NCBI RefSeq assembly: GCF_009862265.1
Contig: NZ_WWGX01000006.1
Span: 1-62,615, forward strand
DNA: 62,615 nt
Source of the DNA: Streptomyces sp. SID8352
GTDB taxonomy: Bacteria > Actinomycetota > Actinomycetes > Streptomycetales > Streptomycetaceae
Direction: 5' to 3'
Translations under genes and position numbers: made by a program
Shown here: in pieces, positions 1 through 8,093 of the stretch
Layout: the number at the start of each line of letters is the position of its first letter
Numbering within the stretch: the stretch's first letter is position 1
Notes under the pieces: model-generated
What the model was told of the DNA's origin: nothing
What the model saw: only the letters and a program-made list of their open reading frames with translations
Databases searched by the model: none

Positions 1-510
1 GTTGTAGAGGTTCCAGAGTTCGGGGCGCTGGCGGCGGGGGTCCCACTGGGAGAACTCGTCGCGCAGGGAGAAGACGCGTTCCTTGGCGCGGGCCTTCTCC
101 TCGTCGCGGCGTCCGCCGCCGAAGACGGCGTCGAAGCGTTCGGCCTGGATCCTCTCGGTGAGGGGGAGGGTCTGGAGGGGGTTGCGGGTGCCGTCGGGGC
201 GTTCGCGCAGGACACCGCGGTCGATGTAGTCCTGGACGGAGGCGACGTGCAGGCGCAGTTGGTGGCGTTCGGCGGTGCGGTCGCGGTGGGCGAGGACCTC
301 GGGGAAGTTGTGGCCGGTGTCGACGTGGAGCAGGGAGAAGGGGACCGGGGCGGGGGCGAACGCCTTCAGCGCGAGGTGCAGCATCAGGATGGAGTCCTTG
401 CCGCCGGAGAACAGGATCACCGGCCGCTCGAACTCACCCGCCACCTCACGGAAGATGTGCACCGCCTCGGACTCCAGCGCGTCCAGGTGGGAGAGGCCGT
501 GGTCGCTCAC
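1..510 (-). CDS. cysD: Sulfate adenylyltransferase subunit 2 (CysD), 3' end cut by window edge
   Basis: CysD is the catalytic small subunit of ATP sulfurylase; with the GTPase CysN it makes adenosine 5'-phosphosulfate (APS) from sulfate and ATP in the cytoplasm. The 170 visible residues begin VSDHGLSHLDALESEA and carry the PP-loop nucleotide-binding motif FSGGKDS near residue 31, followed by LLHVDTGHNFPE and, further on, FGGGRRDEEKARAKER, all typical of CysD. The GTG start at 510 overlaps the cysC stop by 4 bp (GTGA), so the two are translationally coupled and cysC is read first. The carboxy end and probably cysN lie beyond base 1. The neighbouring APS kinase and sulfotransferase suggest that the PAPS made here serves a dedicated sulfation step rather than general assimilation; that is an inference from context. 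Confidence 0.93.
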   Translation of the reverse strand, partial: MSDHGLSHLDALESEAVHIFREVAGEFERPVILFSGGKDSILMLHLALKAFAPAPVPFSLLHVDTGHNFPEVLAHRDRTAERHQLRLHVASVQDYIDRGVLRERPDGTRNPLQTLPLTERIQAERFDAVFGGGRRDEEKARAKERVFSLRDEFSQWDPRRQRPELWNLYN

Positions 511-1076
511 ACCAGCCCCCGCTCCGCCAGGACCGCGTACACGGCGTCCGCCGACTCCGGCACGCTCCGGTGCCCCGACTCGATGCGCAGATCCGGCGAG
601 ACGGGCTCCTCGTAGGGGTCGTCGACCCCGGTGAGGCCGGTCAGTTCACCGGCGGCCTGCCTGGCGTACAGGCCCTTCACGTCCCGCTGTCTGCACACCT
701 CCACCGGCGCCGCCACATGGACCTCCACGTAGTCCGCGCCGGACGCCGCGTGCCGCTCCCGCACGGCGTCCCGGCTGTCCGCGTAGGGCGCGATCACCGG
801 CACCACCGCCTTCACCCCGTTGCGGGCGAGGACCTCCGCGACCAGGCCGACGCGCCGTACGTTCGCCTCCCGGTCCGCCCGGGAGAAGCCGAGGCCGGCC
901 GAGAGGAACCGGCGGATCTCGTCCCCGTCCAGCACCTCGGCACGGTGTCCTTCCGCGCGCAGCCGCTCGGCCAGCGTTCTCGCGATCGTCGACTTCCCCG
1001 CGCTCGGCAGCCCGGTCAGCCAGATCGTGGCCCCGGCGTTCCGCGGTGTCCGACAGGTGCACCGTATGTCTGTCAT
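507..1076 (-). CDS. cysC: Adenylylsulfate (APS) kinase CysC
   Basis: This protein phosphorylates APS at the 3' position to give PAPS, the donor for sulfotransferases. The 189-residue sequence has the P-loop GLPSAGKST around residues 22-30, then LDGDEIRRFLSAGLGFSRADREANVRR, which binds APS, and the family features GVKAVVPVIAPYADSRDAVRERH and VEVHVAAPVEVCRQRDVKGLYARQAAG. It is full length for the family, and all key residues look intact. It lies between the sulfotransferase gene upstream and cysD downstream on the same strand, with a 4-bp overlap into cysD. ATP sulfurylase, APS kinase and sulfotransferase together form a PAPS-making and PAPS-using unit next to the LysW operon. Confidence 0.95.
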   Translation of the reverse strand: MTDIRCTCRTPRNAGATIWLTGLPSAGKSTIARTLAERLRAEGHRAEVLDGDEIRRFLSAGLGFSRADREANVRRVGLVAEVLARNGVKAVVPVIAPYADSRDAVRERHAASGADYVEVHVAAPVEVCRQRDVKGLYARQAAGELTGLTGVDDPYEEPVSPDLRIESGHRSVPESADAVYAVLAERGLV

Positions 1077-1115
1077 ACCCGTCTGCTCCTCGCTGCGGTG
1101 GGCCGGGGGCTCCGC

Positions 1116-1844
1116 TCAGGCACCCAGCCGGTGCCGGCTCAGCTCCCGGTAGAACGGGAGATGGTGCTCCAGGTAGGAGGCGAGCACCGGATGGCCGCGC
1201 ACCTCCACCCGGTCGCCGCCGGACCTCGCCTCGAAGCCGCGGCTGCTGCTGACGTCCCGGTGCCACTTCTCGCTCGGCGCCCACTCGCTGCGGCTGCCCT
1301 CGCTCCAGCTCAGCGCCTCGGCGACATAGGGAAGGGACAGCGCCTCGCAGTACGCCCGCACGGTGCGCTCCGGTGCTGCCACGAGGTCGGCGGCCTCCAC
1401 CACCACGGGGCGCTCCCCGGTGACCTCCCAGACCCGCCGGAAGAGCTCGTACTGCGCCTCGAAGCCGATCTGGTGCATCTTCACGGCGGGGTTGACGGCG
1501 TAGTACGACGCGATCGTCTCCTCGGGGTCGCGCACGATGAACGTGTGCCGCGCCTCCCGCAGGAAGTCCGTGTCGGCGAGCACCCCGGGGTAGCGCTCGT
1601 CGGTGGTGTCCTTGAAGAACAACGGCCGTTCGGCGGCCCGGCGGCGGACCGCCGCGAGCAGCTCCGACTCGGAGTCCACCAGCTCTCCCGCCACCTCGAC
1701 GGAGCCGAACTCCGCGAGGTAGGAGAAGGGTTCGTGCAGGAGCTGGAAGTCCCCGCGCTCCGCCATCATCCGGAAGAACGCGGTGGAACGGCAGCGCGGC
1801 GCGCTCCACAACGCGAGAAGGTGCGGGAGGTGCGCCTGGCTCAT
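1116..1844 (-). CDS. PAPS-dependent sulfotransferase family protein
   Basis: The 242-residue product resembles cytosolic sulfotransferases that move sulfate from PAPS to a hydroxyl. Near the amino end LWSAPRCRSTAFFRMM is the 5'-phosphosulfate-binding loop, and HTFIVRDPEETIASYYAV (about residues 119-136) is the 3'-phosphate-binding region with its Arg. I chose ATG 1844 because GGAGAG lies about six bases upstream; a TTG at 1856 would add four residues. It is followed after 39 bp by cysC and is divergent from the LysW operon. In carrier-protein pathways for azabicyclic compounds a sulfate ester is made and later eliminated to form an aziridine, and this gene is the obvious candidate for that sulfation. 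The substrate is inferred from context only; the family call itself is firm. Confidence 0.85.
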   Translation of the reverse strand: MSQAHLPHLLALWSAPRCRSTAFFRMMAERGDFQLLHEPFSYLAEFGSVEVAGELVDSESELLAAVRRRAAERPLFFKDTTDERYPGVLADTDFLREARHTFIVRDPEETIASYYAVNPAVKMHQIGFEAQYELFRRVWEVTGERPVVVEAADLVAAPERTVRAYCEALSLPYVAEALSWSEGSRSEWAPSEKWHRDVSSSRGFEARSGGDRVEVRGHPVLASYLEHHLPFYRELSRHRLGA

Positions 1845-2170
1845 CTGACTCTCCAACCGGGATGCGCGGGATGTGCCGATCGCCTCAAGAGCGGTTCACC
1901 TTAGACACAGCCGACCCCCGGAGAGCAATGCCGGACCGGCCCCGGACCGCCGTCAATCCGGGTAGTGAAACGCTTTTGTCAGCGTGCCGTTGAGACGGCG
2001 TCAACGCGCCTCGGCATGGCGTTGCCGGACTCAGCGCCACGTTCACCGGCGGCCCCGGACCGGTTCATCAGTGGGGTGGATGCGCCGTCCGGCCCCGCCC
2101 GCCTAGCGTTACGGCTCGCTTCCTGGCGCGGTCCCGCCCAGGAGTCCGCGGAACCGATGGGAAGAGACCA
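1845..2170. promoter_or_regulatory. Divergent promoter region between the sulfotransferase and lysW operons
   Basis: This 326-bp stretch has no convincing gene and must contain outward promoters for both operons. It has an inverted repeat CGTTGA-N7-TCAACG at 1988-2006 that could be an operator, and a -10-like TAGCGT at 2104-2109 about 60 bp before lysW. No clear -35 partner was found. An ORF crossing it on the plus strand (1965-2228) has no recognisable content. Confidence 0.4.
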
Positions 2171-2335
2171 ATGCCGAACTGTCCGGGCTGCGAGGGCTCC
2201 GTCGCCCTGGAGGAGAACCCCAGGGTGAACGAGATCGTCGAGTGCGGCGAGTGCGCCGCCGAACTGGAGATCCTCTCGGTCGACCCGCTCGAACTGGCCA
2301 TCGCGCCGGAGGTCGAGGAGGACTGGGGCGAGTGA
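2171..2335 (+). CDS. lysW: Amino-group carrier protein (LysW homologue)
   Basis: This 54-residue acidic protein carries a biosynthetic intermediate on the gamma-carboxyl of its last Glu. It shows the diagnostic LysW features: two CxxC zinc-binding pairs (CPGC at residues 4-7 and CGEC at 25-28), a Glu/Asp-rich body and the terminal EDWGE. LysW protects the alpha-amino group of aminoadipate or glutamate during lysine or arginine synthesis in Thermus and archaea. Streptomyces normally makes both amino acids by other routes, so copies here belong to secondary metabolism, as in vazabitide A. It starts the seven-gene operon, with its stop overlapping lysX by GTGA. It is easily missed by gene callers because of its length. 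Confidence 0.95.
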   Translation: MPNCPGCEGSVALEENPRVNEIVECGECAAELEILSVDPLELAIAPEVEEDWGE

Positions 2336-3207
2336 GGCCGGCCGGGCCACTGGCGTCCCTGCTCCTGCTCGCCTCCCGGGTCCGCGCCGACGAGAAGCGC
2401 CTGCTCGACGCGTTCGACCGGCGGGGCGTGCGCTACGAGCACGTGGACAGCCGGACGGCGTGGACCCCGCTCGTCCGGGCACCGCGGCGGCGCCTGGTGC
2501 TCAACCGGGAGATCGGCCACGCCCGCGCCCTGTACGCGGCCCGCGCCCTGGAGGCGGCCGGCCACCTCGTGGTCAACTCGGCGGCGGCGACCGACGTGTG
2601 CGGCGACAAGTGGCAGACCTCCGTGGCGATCGGCGCCGCCGGACTGCCCACTCCGCGCACCGCGCTCGGCCTGACCCCCGAGGCTGCGCTGGAGGCCCTG
2701 GAGACCCTCGGCTACCCGGCGGTGGTCAAACCGCTCGTCGGCTCCTGGGGCCGGCTGGTGACACCGCTGCCCGACCGGCGCACCGCCGAGACCGTCATGG
2801 AGTACGTCGCCGCACTGCCCTCCCCGCAGTCGCACATCGTGTACGTGCAGGAGATGGTCGCTAAGCCCGGACGCGACATCCGCGCGATCGTGGTCGGCGG
2901 CGAGGTCCTCGGCGCCGTCCACCGGCGTGGCGAGCAGTGGCGCACCAACGTGGCCCGCGGCGCCGCCACGGAGGCGTTCGAGCCGTCCGAGGACGTCGTC
3001 GACCTCGCCCTCGCGGCCGCCCGGGCGGTCGGCGCGGACATCGCCGGGGTCGACCTGATCGAGGACGCCGACGGGCGTCCCCTGGTACTGGAGGTCAACC
3101 ACGGCGTGGAGTTCTCGGGCTTCCAGCGCGCCGTGGGCGAACGCGTCGACGTGGCGGACCGCATCGCCGAGTTTCTGATGACAAGGGCCCAAACATGCTT
3201 CGAGTAG
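2332..3207 (+). CDS. lysX: LysX/ArgX-like ATP-grasp ligase (LysW-glutamate or -aminoadipate ligase)
   Basis: This RimK-type ATP-grasp enzyme joins the amino group of glutamate (or aminoadipate) to the terminal carboxyl of LysW, using ATP. The 291 residues include VVKPLVGSWGRLV (ATP-binding loop), YVQEMVAKPGRDIRAIVVGGEVLGA, then QWRTNVARGA and the metal-binding VLEVNHGVEFSGF near the carboxy end, matching the LysX/ArgX pattern W-x-TN-x-ARG and EVNH-x-x-EF. The start is GTG 2332, which overlaps the lysW stop; the frame is open further upstream, but that sequence is the other-frame reading of lysW. Glutamate is the expected substrate if the pathway makes DADH; the motif alone does not settle this. 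Confidence 0.92.
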   Translation: MRPAGPLASLLLLASRVRADEKRLLDAFDRRGVRYEHVDSRTAWTPLVRAPRRRLVLNREIGHARALYAARALEAAGHLVVNSAAATDVCGDKWQTSVAIGAAGLPTPRTALGLTPEAALEALETLGYPAVVKPLVGSWGRLVTPLPDRRTAETVMEYVAALPSPQSHIVYVQEMVAKPGRDIRAIVVGGEVLGAVHRRGEQWRTNVARGAATEAFEPSEDVVDLALAAARAVGADIAGVDLIEDADGRPLVLEVNHGVEFSGFQRAVGERVDVADRIAEFLMTRAQTCFE

Positions 3208-4232
3208 CGGTCGTCGGTGCCTCCGGGTACATCGGCGGCGAACTTCTAAGGCTCCTGCTGGGGCACCCCCGGGTGACGGTCGCCGTCGCCACATCCGGCC
3301 GGTACGCCGGCAAACGGGTGGACGGCCCGCACCCCAACCTGCGCGGCACCACCGACCTGACCTTCCTCGACCCCGCCCGTCTCGCGGAGGCCCGGGACCA
3401 GTTCGACGTCCTGTTCCTGGCCACCCCGCACACCGAGACCATGGGACGGATGCCGGAGTACCTGGCACTGGCCGGCCAGGTGATCGACCTGTCCGGAGAC
3501 TTCCGGCTGCGCGACCCCCGTGTGTACGAGCACCACTACCAGGTGCCGCACACCGCACCCGGGCTGATCCCCGGATTCGTCACCGGGCTTCCCGAGTGGC
3601 ACCGCAAGGAGCTCCGGGAAGCGGACCGGATCTCGGTGCCGGGCTGCATGGCGACGGCCGCCGTACTGGCGCTGCGCCCGCTGTCCGAGGCCGGGCTGGT
3701 CCACGGGGAGGTCCAGGTGGACGCCCGCACCGGATCGAGCGGTTCGGGCGTGTCGGCCGGGTCCGCCAACCTGCACGCGGAACGCAGCGGCGCCCTGCGG
3801 ATCTTCGCCCCCAACGAGCACCGGCACCAGGCCGAGGTCACCCAGTCCACCGGACTGCCGGTGCGGATGACCGCCACCGGGATCGAGGCCGTGCGCGGCA
3901 TCCAGGTGCTCTGCCGGGTCGCGCTCACCGACGGCACCGACGAGCGCGCGGTGCGCCGGGCCTACCGCGAGGCGTACGCCGACGAGCCGTTCGTCCGCGT
4001 GGTGGCGCAGAAGCGCGGGCTGTACCGGCTGCCCGAACCCAAGATCCTCTCCGGTTCCAACTACTGCGACGTCGGCTTCGCGGTCGACGCGGAGTCGCGC
4101 ACGGCACTGGTCGTGGGAGCCCTGGACAACCTCGTCAAGGGCGGTTCCGGCAACGCGGTGCAGTGCCTCAACGTCCGGCAGGGCTGGCCGGAGCGGCTCG
4201 GCCTGGAGTTCACCGGCCTGCACCCGAACTGA
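3195..4232 (+). CDS. lysY: LysW-gamma-glutamyl-phosphate reductase (LysY/ArgC-like)
   Basis: This is an NADPH-dependent reductase of the ArgC family that turns the LysW-bound acyl phosphate into the semialdehyde. The 345 residues begin MLRVAVVGASGYIGGELLRL (Rossmann fold, GASGYIG). The catalytic Cys151 lies in VPGCMATA, followed by TGSSGSGVSAG; HRHQAEV and the late VKGGSGNAVQCLN are family signatures. ATG 3195 lies 13 bp inside the end of lysX. In primary metabolism this activity would be ArgC, but placement between lysX and lysZ assigns it to carrier-bound intermediates. The aldehyde is the expected acceptor for the transketolase encoded downstream. Confidence 0.93.
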   Translation: MLRVAVVGASGYIGGELLRLLLGHPRVTVAVATSGRYAGKRVDGPHPNLRGTTDLTFLDPARLAEARDQFDVLFLATPHTETMGRMPEYLALAGQVIDLSGDFRLRDPRVYEHHYQVPHTAPGLIPGFVTGLPEWHRKELREADRISVPGCMATAAVLALRPLSEAGLVHGEVQVDARTGSSGSGVSAGSANLHAERSGALRIFAPNEHRHQAEVTQSTGLPVRMTATGIEAVRGIQVLCRVALTDGTDERAVRRAYREAYADEPFVRVVAQKRGLYRLPEPKILSGSNYCDVGFAVDAESRTALVVGALDNLVKGGSGNAVQCLNVRQGWPERLGLEFTGLHPN

Positions 4233-4269
4233 GGCCGGGGCGGGCACGACGACATCCGAGAGGGCACAG

Positions 4270-5103
4270 ATGCAGGACATCACGGTGGTCAAGTGCGGCG
4301 GCAACGCCGCGGTCGACCCCCTGGCCGTCTGTTCCGATGTCGCCGGCATGGCGGGCGACGGCGAACGGGTGGTGCTGGTGCACGGAGGCTCCGCCGACAT
4401 CGACGCCCTGGCCGGGCGGCTGGGCGTGCCGACGCGCAGACTGGTCTCACCGGACGGCGTGTCCGCGCGGCACACCGACCCCGCCACCCTGGAGGTGGTC
4501 CACCTGGCACTGGCCGGACTGGTCAAGCCGCGCCTGGTGCGGGCACTCGTCTCGGCCGGGGTCCCGGCCGTCGGGCTGACCGGCCTGGACGGCGGCCTGC
4601 TGCGGGCCCGGCGCAAGGGCGTCCACCGCGCCCTGGTGGACGGCCGCCGGGTGCTGGTCCGCGACGACCACAGCGGGCGGGTGGACTCGGTGAACACCGA
4701 GCTGCTCGGCACGCTGCTGTCGTCCGGCGCGGTCCCGGTCGTCTCGCCGCCCGCGCTCGCCGAGGACGGACGGCCCGTCAACGCCGACGCCGACCGGGTG
4801 GCCGCCGCGGTCGCCGGTGCCCTGGGCGCCCGCACCCTGGTGCTGCTCACGGGCGCCCCCGGGGTGCTCGCCGACCCGGCCGACGAGGACTCCGTGCTGC
4901 CGGTGTGCGCGATGCCCCGCTCGGGACCGCCGCCGTACACCGGTGGCGGCATGGGCCTGAAACTCGTCGCGGCCCGCGAGGCGCTGCTCGGCGGGGCCCG
5001 CCGGGTGCTCATCGCCGACGGACGGCGGCCCGGCCCGGTGCGCGCGGCACTGTCCGGCCGGGCCACCGAGGTCACCCTGCTGCCCGAGGAGGACGACGCA
5101 TGA
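4270..5103 (+). CDS. lysZ: LysW-glutamate/aminoadipate kinase (LysZ, amino acid kinase family)
   Basis: LysZ phosphorylates the side-chain carboxyl of the LysW-bound amino acid, preparing it for LysY. The 277-residue protein belongs to the amino-acid kinase family: an early VVKCGGNA loop with Lys8, LVHGGSADIDALAGRLG, GLTGLDGGLLRARR, then VNADADRVAAAVAGALGARTLVLLTGAPGV and YTGGGMGLKLVAAREAL near the end. It resembles ArgB (N-acetylglutamate kinase) in general plan. The gene lies 37 bp after lysY and overlaps lysK by ATGA. Operon order lysW-X-Y-Z-K argues strongly for the carrier-protein role rather than arginine synthesis. Confidence 0.92.
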   Translation: MQDITVVKCGGNAAVDPLAVCSDVAGMAGDGERVVLVHGGSADIDALAGRLGVPTRRLVSPDGVSARHTDPATLEVVHLALAGLVKPRLVRALVSAGVPAVGLTGLDGGLLRARRKGVHRALVDGRRVLVRDDHSGRVDSVNTELLGTLLSSGAVPVVSPPALAEDGRPVNADADRVAAAVAGALGARTLVLLTGAPGVLADPADEDSVLPVCAMPRSGPPPYTGGGMGLKLVAAREALLGGARRVLIADGRRPGPVRAALSGRATEVTLLPEEDDA

Positions 5104-6251
5104 CCCCGCTGACGGTGTGCACCGCGGTGCCGCCCCGGCCCACCGAGTCCTTCGCGGTGGGACTGCTGCGCCGCATGCTGGAGATCCCCTCGCCGTCGTA
5201 CGAGGAGGGGCCGCTCGCCGACTTCCTCGTGCACAGCATGCGCGAACTGGGGCTGGACGCCCGGGTCGACGAGGCGGGCAACGCCGTCGGCCGGATCGAC
5301 CGCGGCGGCCCCGGGGCCGCCGACGGGCCGACGGTGATGCTGCTGGGCCACCTCGACACGGTCCCCGGCGAGGTGCCGGTGCAGGCCCGCGACGGGCTGC
5401 TGTACGGGCGGGGAGCGGTCGATGCCAAGGGACCGCTGGCCGCCATGGTCTGCGCCGCCGCGGCGGCCGACCGCTTCCGCGGCCGGATCGTCGTCGTCGG
5501 CGCGGTGGAGGAGGAGACCCCTCTCTCCCGCGGCGCCGTCCACATCGGCCGCACCCACCCCCGGCCGGACGCGCTGGTCATCGGCGAGCCGAGCGGCTGG
5601 GACACGACCGTGCTCGGCTACAAGGGCAAGCTGGACCTCGTCTACGAGGTGGAGGTCCCCGCCACCCACGGGAGCAACCCCGAACCGAAGGCGTCCGAAC
5701 TGGCCGCCGCCTGCTGGGCGGAGCTGCTGGACCTGCTCGGACCCGGCGCGGGGCACGGCTCCTTCGACACCCCCGGCCCGACCCTGGAGTCGGTCACCGG
5801 CGACCTGGTGACCGCGCGCGCCGAGATCAGCGTCCGCGTCCCGCCCGGCTTCGACCACGAGGACCTGGTCGCCCGGCTGACCGAGCGGGTGCCCCTCGGC
5901 CGCGTCGAGGTCGTCAACGCCGTCCGGGCCGTCCGGGTCCGCCGGACGGACCCGGTGGCGCGGGCCCTGGCCGCCGCCGTCCGCCGCCGGGGCGTCCGGC
6001 CCGGGGCCAAGGTGAAGACGGCGACGTCCGACATGAACACCCTGGCCGAAGGCTGGCACATCCCCATGGCGACCTACGGCCCCGGGGACAGCAGGCTCGA
6101 CCACTCCGACCGGGAGCATGTCGTCCTGAGCGACTACCTCCGGGCCATCGGGGTGCTGACCGACGCGCTCCACGAACTGAGCGAGACGCTGCGGCCCGCG
6201 CCGCCCGGCGCGGCCCGATCCGAGCCCACCCCCGGGGACGACGATGACTGA
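5100..6251 (+). CDS. lysK: LysK-like M20 metallopeptidase releasing the product from LysW
   Basis: LysK hydrolyses the isopeptide bond between LysW and the finished amino acid. The 383-residue M20-family protein shows the zinc site LLGHLDTVPGEV (His, Asp), GRGAVDAKGPLAAMV, the catalytic and metal Glu pair in VGAVEEETPLSRGA, IGEPSGWDTTVLGYKGK, and GPGDSRLDHSDREHV near the end with the last metal His. ATG 5100 overlaps the lysZ stop by 4 bp, and the gene overlaps the next by 8 bp. The tail after about residue 360 is a Pro/Asp-rich extension without recognisable domain. The true scissile substrate, free DADH or a further modified amino acid, cannot be read from sequence. Confidence 0.9.
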   Translation: MTPLTVCTAVPPRPTESFAVGLLRRMLEIPSPSYEEGPLADFLVHSMRELGLDARVDEAGNAVGRIDRGGPGAADGPTVMLLGHLDTVPGEVPVQARDGLLYGRGAVDAKGPLAAMVCAAAAADRFRGRIVVVGAVEEETPLSRGAVHIGRTHPRPDALVIGEPSGWDTTVLGYKGKLDLVYEVEVPATHGSNPEPKASELAAACWAELLDLLGPGAGHGSFDTPGPTLESVTGDLVTARAEISVRVPPGFDHEDLVARLTERVPLGRVEVVNAVRAVRVRRTDPVARALAAAVRRRGVRPGAKVKTATSDMNTLAEGWHIPMATYGPGDSRLDHSDREHVVLSDYLRAIGVLTDALHELSETLRPAPPGAARSEPTPGDDDD

Positions 6252-7116
6252 ACCGACCGACACCGCACCGGCCGCCGGTGCCTGGCACGGCGGCCCGCCC
6301 GCGGAACACACCCTCCGGGTGCGCGAACTCATCGTGGAGATGTGCGGGTCGGCGGGCGGCGGCCACCTCGGCGGCTCCATGTCCCTGGTGGAGATCCTGG
6401 TGACGCTCTACCGGTCCGCGCTGCGGATCGACCCGACGGCGCCGGACGACCCGGGCCGGGACATCCTGCTGCTCAGCAAGGGGCACGGGGCGATCTGCCT
6501 GTACGCCGTCCTCGCCGAGCGCGGCTTCTTCCCCGAGGAGGAACTGGCCGCCTACGGGCAGCCCGACAGCCCCTACTCCGCGCACCCCAACCCGGCGGTG
6601 CCCGGCGTGGAGATGCCGACCGGGTCCCTGGGGCACGGGCTGCCCCAGGGCGTCGGATTCGCGCTGGCCTCGCGCTTCGACCGCAGCGGGCGGCGCTGCT
6701 TCGTGGTCCTCGGGGACGGCGAACTCCAGGAGGGCTCGGTGTGGGAGGCCGCCATGGCGGCCGGCTCCCTGGGCCTCGGCGGACTCGTCGCCGTCGTCGA
6801 CCGCAACACCCTCCAGATCACCGGCCCCACCGAGGACGCCGTGGGCCTGGAGCCGCTGGCCGACCGCTGGCGCAGCTTCGGCTGGACGGTCCACGAGACC
6901 GACGGCCACGACATCGACGCCCTGCGCGCCGTCCTCGACGCGATCCCCGCCGACGCCGACCGGCCGACCGTGGTGATCGCCCACACCGTCAAGGGGCGCG
7001 GCCTGCCCTACATCGAGGGCCAGACCCGCAGCCACTTCGCCCGGCTCACCGAGCGTCCGAGGAAACGGGCGCTGGCGACCCTGCGCGCCCAGTACAGGAA
7101 GGCGGCCCAGACATGA
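6244..7116 (+). CDS. Transketolase, N-terminal (thiamine-diphosphate) subunit
   Basis: This is the TPP-binding half of a split transketolase, 290 residues. It has GGGHLGGSMSLVEIL near residues 38-52, LLSKGHGAICLYAVLAERG, and the TPP/Mg motif LGDGELQEGSVWEAAM followed by VVDRNTLQITG. Transketolases move a two-carbon ketol unit from a sugar phosphate to an aldehyde. In the DADH route the acceptor is the LysW-bound glutamate semialdehyde, extending five carbons to seven; the LysY product two genes upstream fits that role. It is coupled to the C-terminal subunit by an ATGA overlap. A primary pentose-phosphate role is unlikely because Streptomyces housekeeping transketolases are normally single-chain. 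Confidence 0.92.
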   Translation: MTEPTDTAPAAGAWHGGPPAEHTLRVRELIVEMCGSAGGGHLGGSMSLVEILVTLYRSALRIDPTAPDDPGRDILLLSKGHGAICLYAVLAERGFFPEEELAAYGQPDSPYSAHPNPAVPGVEMPTGSLGHGLPQGVGFALASRFDRSGRRCFVVLGDGELQEGSVWEAAMAAGSLGLGGLVAVVDRNTLQITGPTEDAVGLEPLADRWRSFGWTVHETDGHDIDALRAVLDAIPADADRPTVVIAHTVKGRGLPYIEGQTRSHFARLTERPRKRALATLRAQYRKAAQT

Positions 7117-8093
7117 CCGGCCCCGTCACCGCGACCACCGCCCCCCGACCGGACGCGGCGCCGATCCCCTCCGGCCGCGAGGTGTACCGCGACCTGCTGG
7201 TCGAGTTCCTCGGCGCCGACGAGCGGGTCGTCTGCCTCGACAGCGACACCGGCCTGTTCAACGGCGTCGACTTCGGCAAGGGCGCCGAGCGCTACGTCAA
7301 CCTCGGCATCGCCGAGCAGAACCTGATGGGCGCCGCGGCCGGACTGGCCCGCTCGGGCCGGATTCCGTACGTCAACACGATGGCGACGTTCGCCACCACC
7401 CGGGCCCTGGAACAGCTCAAGCTGGACATCGCGCTCAACGGTCTGCCGGTGCGCGTCGCCGCCACCCACGGCGGGCTGTCGGCCGGGCACCTCGGGGCCA
7501 CCCACCACGCGCTGGAGGACCTGGCCGTCACCCGGCTGCTGCCGAACCTGACCGTGGTGGTCCCGACCGACGCGGCCACCACCGCGGAACTGCTGCGCCA
7601 GGCGCAGGAACTGCCCGGCCCGGTGTACATCCGGCTCGGCCGCGACGCCACCCCGGACCTGCCTCCGGGCGCCCCGCCGGTGCGCCTGGGCAGGGCCCAG
7701 CGCCTGCGCGAGGGGGACGCCCTGACGCTGGTGGCCACCGGTCCGCTCCCGGTCCACCTGGCCCTGGAGGCGGCCTCCGCGCTGGAGAGCGCGGGAGTGG
7801 CCACCACGGTGCTGAACCTGCACACCGTCAAACCCCTGGACACCGGTGCCCTGGTGGCCGCGGCCCGCACCGGCCGGGCGGTGGTGACGGTGGAGGAGCA
7901 CTGGGCGAGCGGCGGTCTCGGCTCGGCGGTGGCCGAGGTGGTCGCGGAGCTGGGCCTGCCGGTGCCGGTCCGCCGCGTCGGCGTCGGCGACGGCTTCGCC
8001 GCGGGCACCGGCGGCCACCGGCATCTGCTCCGGCGCAACGGCATCACGGCGGAGGCCGTCATCGCTGCGGCCACGGAGGCGCTCGGGCTGTAG
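7113..8093 (+). CDS. Transketolase, C-terminal (pyrimidine-binding) subunit
   Basis: This 326-residue partner supplies the pyrimidine-binding and C-terminal domains of the split transketolase. Its features are GIAEQNLMGAAAGLARSG with the activating Glu of the TPP site (about residues 70-87), YVNTMATFATTRALEQLKLDI, and a late transketolase C domain with VVTVEEHWASGGLGSAVAEV. It ends the visible operon. A weak hairpin (GCCCG-N5-CGGGC) overlaps and follows the stop at 8093-8107. No aminotransferase, the next expected step toward a diamino acid, follows it; that gene would have to lie left of the window or be supplied from elsewhere. Confidence 0.92.
   Translation: MTGPVTATTAPRPDAAPIPSGREVYRDLLVEFLGADERVVCLDSDTGLFNGVDFGKGAERYVNLGIAEQNLMGAAAGLARSGRIPYVNTMATFATTRALEQLKLDIALNGLPVRVAATHGGLSAGHLGATHHALEDLAVTRLLPNLTVVVPTDAATTAELLRQAQELPGPVYIRLGRDATPDLPPGAPPVRLGRAQRLREGDALTLVATGPLPVHLALEAASALESAGVATTVLNLHTVKPLDTGALVAAARTGRAVVTVEEHWASGGLGSAVAEVVAELGLPVPVRRVGVGDGFAAGTGGHRHLLRRNGITAEAVIAAATEALGL

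Noticed and set aside
3246..6380. Long minus-strand ORF of 1044 residues opposite the lysY-lysK genes
   Set aside because: No motif, repetitive Gly/Arg/His composition and full overlap with well-supported genes; a typical GC-rich shadow.
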